The position numbers and the translations under genes were made by a program. From the NCBI RefSeq assembly GCF_025716875.1, contig NZ_JAOVZB010000001.1:62001-126000 (forward strand): a stretch of DNA of 64,000 bases, read 5' to 3'. How positions within the stretch are numbered: the stretch's first letter is position 1; every line of letters starts with the position of its first letter. The notes beneath the pieces are model-generated. The model had not been told where the DNA came from, searched no databases, and saw nothing but the letters and a program-made list of their open reading frames with translations. This stretch comes from Marinomonas sargassi (lineage in GTDB: Bacteria; Pseudomonadota; Gammaproteobacteria; Pseudomonadales; Marinomonadaceae). Shown here one piece after another: positions 17,213-25,845 of this stretch.

Positions 17213-19555
17213 ATGGATTTGATTGCTGAATTTAATCAACAAGAACACGATCAAGTAGTAATAGATTGCTTCTTTGAACTATGGCATTACTCTGCTGACT
17301 TCATGTTTATCATGGCTGTAGAAGAGAACGGAGAGTTTTCTTTATTTGATAATAATCCTGCCTCAAAACAAGTAATGGGCTTGCCATTAGATACTCAAAT
17401 ACACCGCATGAACATCCGAGAAACGTGGGGAGATACTATTGTTGAAGGCCTCTATGACACCTACCGAAAAGCAATCAACGCTCGCAAGCCTATATCTATT
17501 ATTCAAAATGCAACCAAGCTCGATAAAGAAATTTGCGTCGACACCCTACTTGTCCCCATTTTTAATGCTGAAAACGAAGCCATATATGTTTGTGGAGTGA
17601 GTCGTGATATTACGAAAATCAAAGACGCTGAAAGTATTGCTATTGAAGCAAACGAAAAGCTACGAGAATACAGCGAAGCATTACAGTCAATTAACACTGA
17701 TCTAGATCGCAATGTAAAAGAAAGAACCAAAGAACTAGAAACAGCCAAGCACCTAGTAGAGGAGTCATTAAAGGCAAAGTCTTCCTTTGTCGCCAGAATG
17801 AGCCACGAAATACGAACACCTATTAATGGGATTCTTGGCTTAAGTCATTTAGCCCTTAAAACTCCACTAAATGACGAACAACAAGACTATATTAATAAAA
17901 TCTTAGCATCCGGAGAGGTTTTACTTTCACTGATCAATAACGTTTTAGATTTCTCAAAAATCGAAGCTGGAGAGATGAGAGTTGAACAAGTACCTTTTTC
18001 CCTAAAGAATACTGTTGATCATGCCATTGCCATGAATTCACTTCATATCGAAGAAAAAATGTTAATGGTAACAGTGGACATTTCCCCGACTCTGCCAGAG
18101 CTTATACTTGGTGACCCATTACGGACACAGCAAATTTTACTCAACCTTGTCACAAATGCTGTAAAGTTCACCCACCATGGTGGTATCAGTATCCGTCTTT
18201 ATCCAGAAAAAAATCATAGCCAACAATATGCCTTGCGCTGCGACGTTACTGACACAGGCATTGGTTTGCCCAAGGAGTTTAGCGAAAACTTGTTCAAGCC
18301 TTTTCAACAAGCCGATGATAGCGTGACAAGAAAGTATGGTGGCACAGGGTTAGGACTAACCATTTCTCATCAGCTTTGCGAACTAATGGGCGGAAAAATT
18401 TGGGTAAACAGTGAGTTGGGACAAGGGTCTACCTTTAGCTTTATTATTCCCGTGGAGCCAATAGACGACACACCGCTAAAAACAAACGAGACAACAGAAA
18501 GTATCACCAAAGCCCCCAACCTTTTTGATTTTAAGGTGCTTATAGTCGAAGACAATATTATCAATAAAAAAGTTATCCAAGGCTATTTGGAAGAAACTAA
18601 GCTTCAATTAAGCGTCGCTGAAAATGGCGAAGAAGCTATTAAAAAAATCTATAGCGAAGAATATGACCTTGTCTTAATGGATATTCAAATGCCTGTTATG
18701 GACGGACTGACAGCGACACGTATTATCCGACAATCTCCTAGCTATAAAGATTTACCTATTATTGCCATGACGGCTCACGTTTCGAAAGAAGCCAGAGAGC
18801 AATCATTAAACGCAGGAATGAATGATCATTTAGATAAACCGATCAACAAATCAGAGTTATATAAAACATTACAACAGCACCTAAACACCAAGAAACTAAA
18901 CCGAGGCTCGAACCCAGATACTGACAATAAAGGGCATGATGAAGCATCCTATGAAAAAATATTGTCAAAGCTAAAAACTATCGACACATTAGATATCGAG
19001 AAAGCAATTAGTAACCTTAATGGTAAACAAGACTTATATATTGAACTTGTCTCCGCCTTTTACATTAAATACCAATGCTTCTCTGTTAATGAAAATAGTG
19101 ACATTGTAAGTATGATTCGTCTATTAGAAGCAAACTCAATGCACGTGGGTGATTTTAGGCTTGCTGCACTCTGTACAACTTTCATCCAAAGTAATGACGA
19201 GAGCGCTAACGAACTTGCTGTTATCGAAGGGGAAATAAGAAGCCTAGTAAATAAAATAGAACAATCATTAATTCAAACGCTACCTGAAAAAGATAACGAA
19301 TTTTGCAGCCACTTACTGGCCAAAAAACTAGAGTCCATTACCCCATTATTGAAAAACTCAGATTTTTTTGTGGAAAACTACTTTTCCCTATTACGAAAAA
19401 TGGCGAAGGGAACAGAATACGCTTTAGATGTTGAACACCTAATTTATAATGTTAAAAATGTAGAATTTGAAGTCGCAGAAGAGCTTTCTTCTCACCTCAT
19501 AACAGAACTTCAAGGTAAAACTAATGGCAATAGAGCAACGAGTACTCGTCATTGA
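17213..19555 (+). CDS. hybrid sensor histidine kinase (PAS-HisKA-HATPase-REC-degenerate HPt)
   Basis: 780-residue soluble signalling kinase with no membrane segments, so input is cytoplasmic or through partners. A PAS-like domain (about 20-135, ending CGVSRDITKIKDAE) is followed by a coiled coil (about 140-190), HisKA with phospho-acceptor H198 in MSHEIRTPINGI, and HATPase_c with NLVTNAVKF, DTGIGLP and GGTGLGL. A receiver domain spans about 440-560, with VEDN and D490 in VLMDIQMPVMDG. The tail (about 585-720) looks like an HPt fold, but the usual histidine position aligns by eye with R636 (IRLLEANS). Overlaps the next gene by 32 nt. Confidence 0.9.
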   Translation: MDLIAEFNQQEHDQVVIDCFFELWHYSADFMFIMAVEENGEFSLFDNNPASKQVMGLPLDTQIHRMNIRETWGDTIVEGLYDTYRKAINARKPISIIQNATKLDKEICVDTLLVPIFNAENEAIYVCGVSRDITKIKDAESIAIEANEKLREYSEALQSINTDLDRNVKERTKELETAKHLVEESLKAKSSFVARMSHEIRTPINGILGLSHLALKTPLNDEQQDYINKILASGEVLLSLINNVLDFSKIEAGEMRVEQVPFSLKNTVDHAIAMNSLHIEEKMLMVTVDISPTLPELILGDPLRTQQILLNLVTNAVKFTHHGGISIRLYPEKNHSQQYALRCDVTDTGIGLPKEFSENLFKPFQQADDSVTRKYGGTGLGLTISHQLCELMGGKIWVNSELGQGSTFSFIIPVEPIDDTPLKTNETTESITKAPNLFDFKVLIVEDNIINKKVIQGYLEETKLQLSVAENGEEAIKKIYSEEYDLVLMDIQMPVMDGLTATRIIRQSPSYKDLPIIAMTAHVSKEAREQSLNAGMNDHLDKPINKSELYKTLQQHLNTKKLNRGSNPDTDNKGHDEASYEKILSKLKTIDTLDIEKAISNLNGKQDLYIELVSAFYIKYQCFSVNENSDIVSMIRLLEANSMHVGDFRLAALCTTFIQSNDESANELAVIEGEIRSLVNKIEQSLIQTLPEKDNEFCSHLLAKKLESITPLLKNSDFFVENYFSLLRKMAKGTEYALDVEHLIYNVKNVEFEVAEELSSHLITELQGKTNGNRATSTRH

Positions 19556-20447
19556 CGATGACAAAATCAACCTAAAAATATTAGGCGATATTCTAAGAGA
19601 TGAGATTAATGTCATGGTAGCAACAAGTGGCACTCAAGGAATTAGAAAAGCCATTGATTATCAGACTGACCTTATTTTATTAGATGTTCTCATGCCTGAT
19701 ATGGATGGCTTCGAGACAATGAATCAACTGAGTAGAAATTCGAAAACCAGCTCTATTCCTGTCATCTTCATTACCGCTCTTGATGATTCAAGAAATGAAG
19801 AAAAAGCATTATTAATGGGCGCTTGTGACTATATTCAGAAACCTTTGAATGCCAGCATAGTAAAAGCTCGTGTGCGTTTGCATTTACAATTGGTAAAACA
19901 AAGAAAGATGTTAGAGGAACTCGCTCATATAGACCCTTTAACCTCCATTGCCAATAGACGAAAATACCAAGATACCATGGTAGATGTATGGCAATCAGCA
20001 GTTCATAAACATGGATGCCTTTCTTTATTGATCATTGATATTGATAACTTCAAGCATTATAACGACTGTTATGGTCATGCCACCGGTGATAGCGTACTAA
20101 AGAAAGTGGCTGATGTATTATCAGACAAGATTGACAGTCTAGGGCTTGTCGCACGTTATGGTGGAGAAGAGTTTGTCGCTTTATTACCAGACATATCAAC
20201 AGAAGAAGCCCAAGAGATTGCAAAGTGGTGTCAGCAAAGCATTGAGGGTTTGCATCTAAGCTACCAACATGACAATTTTAATGGAGATATTACTGTCAGT
20301 ATTGGTGGAGCAACCGTATTCCCAACCCCTAACTGTCAGCCAGATATTGTTTTCAATGAAGTAGATGAACGTTTAAGAGATGCAAAGAATAGCGGTAAAA
20401 ATAAAGTTCTCTGGGTTGAAAAAAGCACAATGAATACTGCGGTCTAA
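19524..20447 (+). CDS. response regulator with GGDEF domain (diguanylate cyclase)
   Basis: PleD/WspR-like regulator that should make cyclic di-GMP when phosphorylated. The receiver domain (about 5-120) has D12/D13, phospho-acceptor D54 in LILLDVLMPDMDG and K106 in YIQKP. The GGDEF domain (about 125-300) has HIDPLTSIANRR, IDIDNFKHYND and the active site GGEEF at 213-217. The residues at the inhibitory RxxD position read DSLG, so product inhibition by that site is unlikely. AAGG lies 8 nt before ATG 19524, inside the kinase gene; the overlap argues the pair works as one pathway. Confidence 0.93.
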   Translation: MAIEQRVLVIDDDKINLKILGDILRDEINVMVATSGTQGIRKAIDYQTDLILLDVLMPDMDGFETMNQLSRNSKTSSIPVIFITALDDSRNEEKALLMGACDYIQKPLNASIVKARVRLHLQLVKQRKMLEELAHIDPLTSIANRRKYQDTMVDVWQSAVHKHGCLSLLIIDIDNFKHYNDCYGHATGDSVLKKVADVLSDKIDSLGLVARYGGEEFVALLPDISTEEAQEIAKWCQQSIEGLHLSYQHDNFNGDITVSIGGATVFPTPNCQPDIVFNEVDERLRDAKNSGKNKVLWVEKSTMNTAV

Positions 20448-20466
20448 GAACAGACCAACTAATGAA

Positions 20467-21228
20467 CTAGAGCTCAGGAAAAGATCGGGCAATGGCGACT
20501 GTGGCTTTGGTATTTTTTATTTTATTCAAATGAAGTTCCGACTGCGAGAGAGTCTCACTCTGTGCCCCATATAGAGCTGCAGACTCCGCCACACCATAAA
20601 CACCCACTGTTTTAAATATGTATTCTGACTTGGTACTGAGTAAAGCTTCTATAGTTCGCAGCTGTTCAGCGCTATAGGTCAAGAACGGCCAACCATACTT
20701 ATTTGCCAAGTTAATTAAATTAGTTTCATCGGCCTTTATATCAATACTATTCAGAGAATGGATGTCGCTGGGGGTTAAGCCCTTCTCAGCCAAAGCTGAC
20801 AACATAAGCTCTTCAAGATACTCCAAAGGGCAGTTTCGTTCACACCCCATACCTAAGGTAAACACAGGGTTTAAATAAGGCTTTGCCGTCGTCATGACCA
20901 GTTGCGCGTTCAGATAATTTGCAACCTGCGCCCCCCAGTCATTGGCTCCCCCTTCATGGCCAGATAGTAAAGGGATAACAAACGTTCCCTCCTCATCTAA
21001 AACCAATACTGGCGGGTCTTGGTACTTATCCTGTAATACGGGTGCGAGTGTTCGCATTACAATGCCTGTCGCACAAATAAAGATTAGCGAATCACCCTGC
21101 TGGAATGATTTTCGAACAGTATCTGCAAAGGGCTTTGGCTTATACTCCAAAGCGGCGTCGGGCCATTTCACTTGCAGCTTCTCTCCCAAATCTCGACCCA
21201 TTGGCGTAAGCGCAATAATCCGTATCAT
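20467..21228 (-). CDS. cbiG: cobalt-precorrin-5A hydrolase-like protein CbiG (short form with CobE-like C-terminus)
   Basis: Opens the delta-lactone of (cobalt-)precorrin-5A during corrin ring contraction. The N-terminal CbiG domain includes FICATGIVMRTLAPVLQDK and PLLSGHEGGAN; the C-terminal CobE/CbiG_C domain starts at TLGMGCERNCPLEYLEEL. At 253 residues it is about 100 shorter than Salmonella CbiG and lacks a recognisable middle domain. Last gene of the operon; its ATG overlaps the cobI stop by 4 nt (ATGA). Confidence 0.85.
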   Translation of the reverse strand: MIRIIALTPMGRDLGEKLQVKWPDAALEYKPKPFADTVRKSFQQGDSLIFICATGIVMRTLAPVLQDKYQDPPVLVLDEEGTFVIPLLSGHEGGANDWGAQVANYLNAQLVMTTAKPYLNPVFTLGMGCERNCPLEYLEELMLSALAEKGLTPSDIHSLNSIDIKADETNLINLANKYGWPFLTYSAEQLRTIEALLSTKSEYIFKTVGVYGVAESAALYGAQSETLSQSELHLNKIKNTKATVAIARSFPEL

Positions 21229-21965
21229 TGGGTGCTCACTCTTTGTTTCGTAACCACAAAGAGTGAGAAGTAAGGCCCTTTCGTATTTTCTAGTGTCGAG
21301 ACATCCTCTACCAACTTCTCATTATCACGGCCAATATATTCCAAATATTTAGCATCTTGCATTCGCCCTGCTTTCTTTAAGGCTGACAAAATTCTCGGTC
21401 TGGCCTGACCTGCTTTCATAATCACTACGCTATCATGGTTATCTAGCGCCATATCCAATTGTTCATCTGTATGTCGCCCACTGACCACAGCAAAGGATTC
21501 TTTTAATACTGTTAAGGGATGAATCAGAGCGGAAGAAGCTGCATGAACAGATGAAATTCCCGGCACCACTTGGCAGCTAAAACGCCCCTTTAAGCGCTCC
21601 AGTAAGTAAGCGAAAGAACCAAAAAACAAGGGGTCGCCTTCACATAAGAAGACCACATCATTGCCTTCTAATAGCTGATTCTCAATGGCCCTTGAACCAG
21701 CATCATAGGCGGTATTAGCTAAACGACGATCAGTGGACATAGGCATCACAATAGGGATTTCAATTTGAGATTCGACCACATTAGAAAAAGCCTCTCTGGC
21801 GATTTCTTTGGCTTGAGAGCTGCCGTTATCATTTGTTAAATAGCTCACAACCACCGCATTTTGAATCAATCTCAAAGCCTTAAGCGTTATCAGCTCAGGG
21901 TCACCAGGGCCAACACCCACTCCGATAAAGCTGCCTATTTTTTGTTGCGTATTCTCGCGGCTCAT
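21225..21965 (-). CDS. cobI: precorrin-2 C20-methyltransferase CobI/CbiL
   Basis: SAM-dependent methylase that adds the C20 methyl to precorrin-2 (or its cobalt form), the first committed step to corrins. TP-methylase fold: FIGVGVGPGDPELITLKAL at the N-terminus, then FLCEGDPLFFGSFAYLLERL and VPGISSVHAASS. The length of 246 is normal. The sequence does not say whether it prefers the metal-free (CobI) or cobalt (CbiL) substrate. Overlaps both cbiG and cobL by 4 nt. Confidence 0.92.
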   Translation of the reverse strand: MSRENTQQKIGSFIGVGVGPGDPELITLKALRLIQNAVVVSYLTNDNGSSQAKEIAREAFSNVVESQIEIPIVMPMSTDRRLANTAYDAGSRAIENQLLEGNDVVFLCEGDPLFFGSFAYLLERLKGRFSCQVVPGISSVHAASSALIHPLTVLKESFAVVSGRHTDEQLDMALDNHDSVVIMKAGQARPRILSALKKAGRMQDAKYLEYIGRDNEKLVEDVSTLENTKGPYFSLFVVTKQRVSTQ

Positions 21966-23242
21966 ACAGTACCTTTTTTTCGGAATTGGAAAAGAGTGAC
22001 AGGAAGGCTAGGTCGATACACACGCTGGCCAGCGAGCTTTTCTGCTTTGTTCACTGTCAATTGCAAGCTGTACTCATCACTATCGCCAGCTTCTTCTCGT
22101 AAATTGGCAAAATCTAAAATGGTATATTTGGTTTCTTCCGTAACAGCATTCACCACTAAACAGCCACCAGCAGGCAATAAAGACCAAACATAAGCTAATA
22201 AACTCGCCAGCTCTCCGTCACTTCCCCCAATAAACACCTTATTGGGGACACTCTGCTCAACAGATAAACTCTGGAATACATCTGGAGCCCGACCGGCAAT
22301 GATTGAAAGGTTTTGCACTAGCCCAAAGCGCTCTTGGTTAGCTTTTAAGCAAGCTAGACGCTCAGGGTGATGTTCAATTGCGACAACCTGACTTTTGGGG
22401 TGCCAGTAAGATAGCTCACTACTAACACCACCACAGCCAGCCCCTATATCCCAAATAAGATCACCATTTTCGATATTCATTAACGACAAGATAGCCAAGC
22501 GCATTTCTCGCTTAGTGATCATCCCCTTGCCTTCCCCTTTATCTGTCACAAAAAGGGGATCCGGAAAGCCGGGGGATGACGGGTAAAAGCTTTTTTGTGG
22601 GCTCGTTTTAACAACAATTACATTAAGTGGATAAAAAACTTCATCGGTATTTTGCAAATCTTTTGCGACAAAACAGCGAACTTTTTCTGTTTCGTAGCCT
22701 AAAGCTTCACAAACAAAAATCTTACTATCATCTAGCCCAGCTAGCACACACTCTTGAGCAATATGTTTAGGCTGACTGTATTGATCCGTTAATAGGGCCA
22801 AGGTTTTATGCGCTTGTAAATGGCGGCGCAATGAACCCAAAGGTCGGCCATGTAAGCTAACAGTTTCAACATCCTGTAGGGACAAGCCGAGCCGGTGACA
22901 GGCCATTTGTATGCTCGATACATTCGGATAAAAAGTCAGCTTTTCTGGAGGGAAATTACGACCTAGCCAAGCGCCAATACCGTAAAATAAAGGGTCGCCT
23001 GAAGCCAATACGACAAGGCTTTTCACCCCGTCAATCTGCCAATCCTGCACATTGTTTTTTAGCTGACTCAGTTTCGGTAGATCAATTCTTTTGGCCGCAT
23101 GGGGGTAATTTACAAGCATGTCATGCTGACGAGGTGAGCCGAGCACTATATCTTCTTGGGACAACTTAGAAAGTACATTTTGAGCGGCTGAATCTAAATG
23201 AGAAAATTGGTGTACACCCAGCCCTATTACATGAATTTTCAT
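21962..23242 (-). CDS. cobL: precorrin-6Y C5,15-methyltransferase (decarboxylating) CobL (CbiE-CbiT fusion)
   Basis: Methylates C5 and C15 and removes the acetate carboxyl at C12. The N-terminal half (about 1-200) is CbiE-like TP-methylase: IHVIGLG, VLASGDPLFYGIGAWLGR. The C-terminal half (about 230-400) is CbiT-like Rossmann methylase: KREMRLAILSLMNIENGDLIWDIGAGCGGVS and VFIGGSDGELASLL. A 426-residue fusion is the usual CobL size. One-base overlap (TAATG) with the upstream cobH; 4-nt overlap with cobI. Confidence 0.94.
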   Translation of the reverse strand: MKIHVIGLGVHQFSHLDSAAQNVLSKLSQEDIVLGSPRQHDMLVNYPHAAKRIDLPKLSQLKNNVQDWQIDGVKSLVVLASGDPLFYGIGAWLGRNFPPEKLTFYPNVSSIQMACHRLGLSLQDVETVSLHGRPLGSLRRHLQAHKTLALLTDQYSQPKHIAQECVLAGLDDSKIFVCEALGYETEKVRCFVAKDLQNTDEVFYPLNVIVVKTSPQKSFYPSSPGFPDPLFVTDKGEGKGMITKREMRLAILSLMNIENGDLIWDIGAGCGGVSSELSYWHPKSQVVAIEHHPERLACLKANQERFGLVQNLSIIAGRAPDVFQSLSVEQSVPNKVFIGGSDGELASLLAYVWSLLPAGGCLVVNAVTEETKYTILDFANLREEAGDSDEYSLQLTVNKAEKLAGQRVYRPSLPVTLFQFRKKGTV

Positions 23243-23904
23243 TAGTAATACTCACCTAAGTTACAACGCAACAAGGCATTACAGCTTGCCGATGTCACCG
23301 CGCTGCCGCCCATGCGACCTAATAAGGTAATACATTCTATACCTAACGTTTGATGGGCATCCCAAAGCGCTTTTTTTGATTCTTGTGCACCAACAAAGCC
23401 GACTGGCATACCAATGATTAATGCTGGTTTTGGCGCTCCTTCTTTAATCATTTCTAATAATCGAAATAAAGCGGTAGGTGCATTACCAATCAGTACAACA
23501 CTACCTTCTAGGTGCTCCTGCCAAAGAGATAACGCCGCCATGGAGCGAGTTTCGCCTCTTTGCTTCGCCAGCTCTGCCGTTTTAGGGGAGTTCAAAAAAC
23601 ACAGAGGCTCACGATCAATCATGCGCTTCGTCACACCCTGTTTCACCATTTCCACATCACATAAAATAGCTGCATTATTCGCCAAAGCATTTCTACCCAC
23701 TTGTGTGGCATTTTTGCTGAACTTCACTTGCTCCGCCACATCTGGAAAGCCAAGGCTGTGCACAATACGCATGGCAACCTGTTGCTGATCGAGTGTAAAA
23801 GCAGACAAGTCCGTTAACTCACGAATTTGACGAAAGCTGTCCTGTTCTATTTGTTGAGGGTTACTTTCATACTGATAATTTTTTTCTAGGATGTTATGAG
23901 TCAC
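23242..23904 (-). CDS. cobH: precorrin-8X methylmutase CobH/CbiC
   Basis: Moves the methyl from C11 to C12 to give hydrogenobyrinate (or cobyrinate). The active-site histidine is H49 in AMRIVHSLG; also seen are ILCDVEMVKQGVTKRM, VVLIGNAPTALFRLLEMI and IGMPVGFVGAQESK. The 220-residue length is normal. ATG overlaps the cobK stop by 4 nt. Confidence 0.94.
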   Translation of the reverse strand: MTHNILEKNYQYESNPQQIEQDSFRQIRELTDLSAFTLDQQQVAMRIVHSLGFPDVAEQVKFSKNATQVGRNALANNAAILCDVEMVKQGVTKRMIDREPLCFLNSPKTAELAKQRGETRSMAALSLWQEHLEGSVVLIGNAPTALFRLLEMIKEGAPKPALIIGMPVGFVGAQESKKALWDAHQTLGIECITLLGRMGGSAVTSASCNALLRCNLGEYY

Positions 23905-24719
23905 TGTTGGCTGTCTTTTGATAATGGATGTGTTGATGGTGATAGATGACGGCTAAAACGCTTACTCCACTCTCGTAAGCAAGTTTTTAAACAGTCTTCA
24001 ATATCACCAAACTCTTTTTCTACTTCAGGTAATGTTGGTCGTTGATGCAAGAATACAGGCAAAGAGAGATCCCTTGCCGCTTCTAATTTGGAATAGGTAG
24101 ATGCGCCACCGCTATTTTTACTCACCAGCACATCTATTTGATAATCTTCCAGCAATTGATATTCATCTTGGTAGGAAAAAGGCCCTATCGCCTTTAGCCA
24201 TACCAATGGTTTGGCCGATGACAATGAGCCCAGATCAAACTTGGGTTTTACGGCCGTACGCCATATCACTTTTTTGACACTGGGAATGGCAAGTACTTGC
24301 TGTAAAAAACTCTCACTCATTTGCCCCGCGCTTAATAACGGACAAGTATGACCCTGTAATTTTATTAATAACTCTTCATCGGACACATACTCAGTCCAAA
24401 GGTCATTTTCGTGCCTGTGCCATGCTGGCCGCTGGAAACGCCAACAGGGGATACCTATTTGTTGAGCTGCTTCAACTGCATTAGTACTCATGTTTAATGC
24501 ATAGGGATGAGTCACATCTAAAATGGCACCAATATTATTTTGCTTCATATAATTGGTTAAGCCACCAAATTGAGTAAAGCCGCCAACCACAAGTTCACAA
24601 TCTACCTTGGGAACTCGAACCAGTCCTGCGAGACTATAGATCACAGCAAGGCCAGCAGAGTGCAAAGCATCAGCAAGATATCTAGCATCGGCGGTTCCAC
24701 CTAACAAGAGAATTTTCAT
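23901..24719 (-). CDS. cobK: precorrin-6A reductase CobK/CbiJ
   Basis: NADPH-dependent reduction of precorrin-6A to 6B. Landmarks are the N-terminal ILLLGGTADARYLADAL, ILDVTHPYALNMSTNAVEA, RFQRPAW, KAIGPFSYQDEYQLL and DVLVSKNSGGASTYSKLEAA, all typical of CobK. 272 residues. 4-nt overlaps with both cbiD and cobH. Confidence 0.93.
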   Translation of the reverse strand: MKILLLGGTADARYLADALHSAGLAVIYSLAGLVRVPKVDCELVVGGFTQFGGLTNYMKQNNIGAILDVTHPYALNMSTNAVEAAQQIGIPCWRFQRPAWHRHENDLWTEYVSDEELLIKLQGHTCPLLSAGQMSESFLQQVLAIPSVKKVIWRTAVKPKFDLGSLSSAKPLVWLKAIGPFSYQDEYQLLEDYQIDVLVSKNSGGASTYSKLEAARDLSLPVFLHQRPTLPEVEKEFGDIEDCLKTCLREWSKRFSRHLSPSTHPLSKDSQQ

Positions 24720-25843
24720 AGCATATCCCCTTTGTTATCTGATGCTTTACCGACAAAATCACCGTGTCTATTTATTGCCCATACTTCTAATTCAATAGCC
24801 GCTGGAATGTACTCTCTAGCGAACTCCAACGCTTTCAAGCATACCAGATTCGCCAAAGGCTTAGATAAATCCTGAGCTAGCGACAAAGCTTCCACACTGG
24901 TATTAGCGCCTTGCATTTTTGCTTGAATGTCGTCACTCGCCCCTAGGCTGGCTGCAAGTTCTGCTAGTGCATTTAGGTCAATGCTCGAAGATCGACTATT
25001 GAGATCCATGTGGCGTTGAGCCAACTTGCTGATCTTGCCAAAGCCACCACAAATACTCAGTTTCTGTATTTGCGTATTATCCCCTGATTCTACTTTTCTA
25101 ATGTGTTTGAGCACGGCACCGACAAAGTCTCCCATTTCAATCAGCGCCATATCCTCTAGGGAATAATGCTCTTGTATAGCAGCTTCACTGCTATTCCCTG
25201 TCGTAGCCGCAAGGTGAGTCACCCCGTTTGAACGGGCGACATCAATCCCCTGATGAATCGAAGCGATGTAAGCGGCACATGAAAACGGCCTCACAATGCC
25301 AGTCGTGCCTAAAATAGAAAGGCCACCTAAGATTCCCAAACGGGGATTCATGGTTTTTTGGGCAATGTTCTCACCGTTCTCCACGCCGACGGAAACATCA
25401 AAACCTCCTTCATATAAATAGGTTTCAGTAAAATTTAGTAAATGAGTTGTCATCATTCTACGAGGAACAGGGTTAATGGCAGGCTCTCCCACCTCTAGCA
25501 ACAATCCTGTTCGAGTCACAGTGCCTACCCCTTTCGCCGCATGAAAACGCACCCCCACTTCAGGACTTAAGCGCAATTCAACAAACACGGTTGCACCATG
25601 GGTAGCGTCTGGGTCATCGCCTGCGTCTTTCACGGTCGAGGTTTTTATGCCGTCTTCAATATCTACATAATCGACAATAGGTAAGCTGACTTCTTTGCCT
25701 TTTGGCAAGGTGACAATCACGGATGAATTTTTTATCTGTGTAAAAAGTGCCTGCACCGCCGCAACACAACAGGCTGTTGCACATGTGCCTGTGGTTAGCC
25801 CTGTACGCAAGGGAGCGTTTGATTCAGCACTTTCTGGCCACAT
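24716..25843 (-). CDS. cbiD: cobalt-precorrin-5B C1-methyltransferase CbiD
   Basis: Adds the C1 methyl in the cobalt-first (anaerobic-type) route. Family start LRTGLTTGTCATACCVAAVQALF, then VKDAGDDPDATHGA, GLLLEVGEPAINPVPRRMM, ILGTTGIVRPFSCAAYIASI and THLAATTGNSSE are intact. 375 residues, normal. Its presence with cbiG, together with a CobN-type chelatase subunit in the same operon, mixes markers of the two textbook pathways. Confidence 0.94.
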   Translation of the reverse strand: MWPESAESNAPLRTGLTTGTCATACCVAAVQALFTQIKNSSVIVTLPKGKEVSLPIVDYVDIEDGIKTSTVKDAGDDPDATHGATVFVELRLSPEVGVRFHAAKGVGTVTRTGLLLEVGEPAINPVPRRMMTTHLLNFTETYLYEGGFDVSVGVENGENIAQKTMNPRLGILGGLSILGTTGIVRPFSCAAYIASIHQGIDVARSNGVTHLAATTGNSSEAAIQEHYSLEDMALIEMGDFVGAVLKHIRKVESGDNTQIQKLSICGGFGKISKLAQRHMDLNSRSSSIDLNALAELAASLGASDDIQAKMQGANTSVEALSLAQDLSKPLANLVCLKALEFAREYIPAAIELEVWAINRHGDFVGKASDNKGDML

Positions 25844-25845
25844 AA

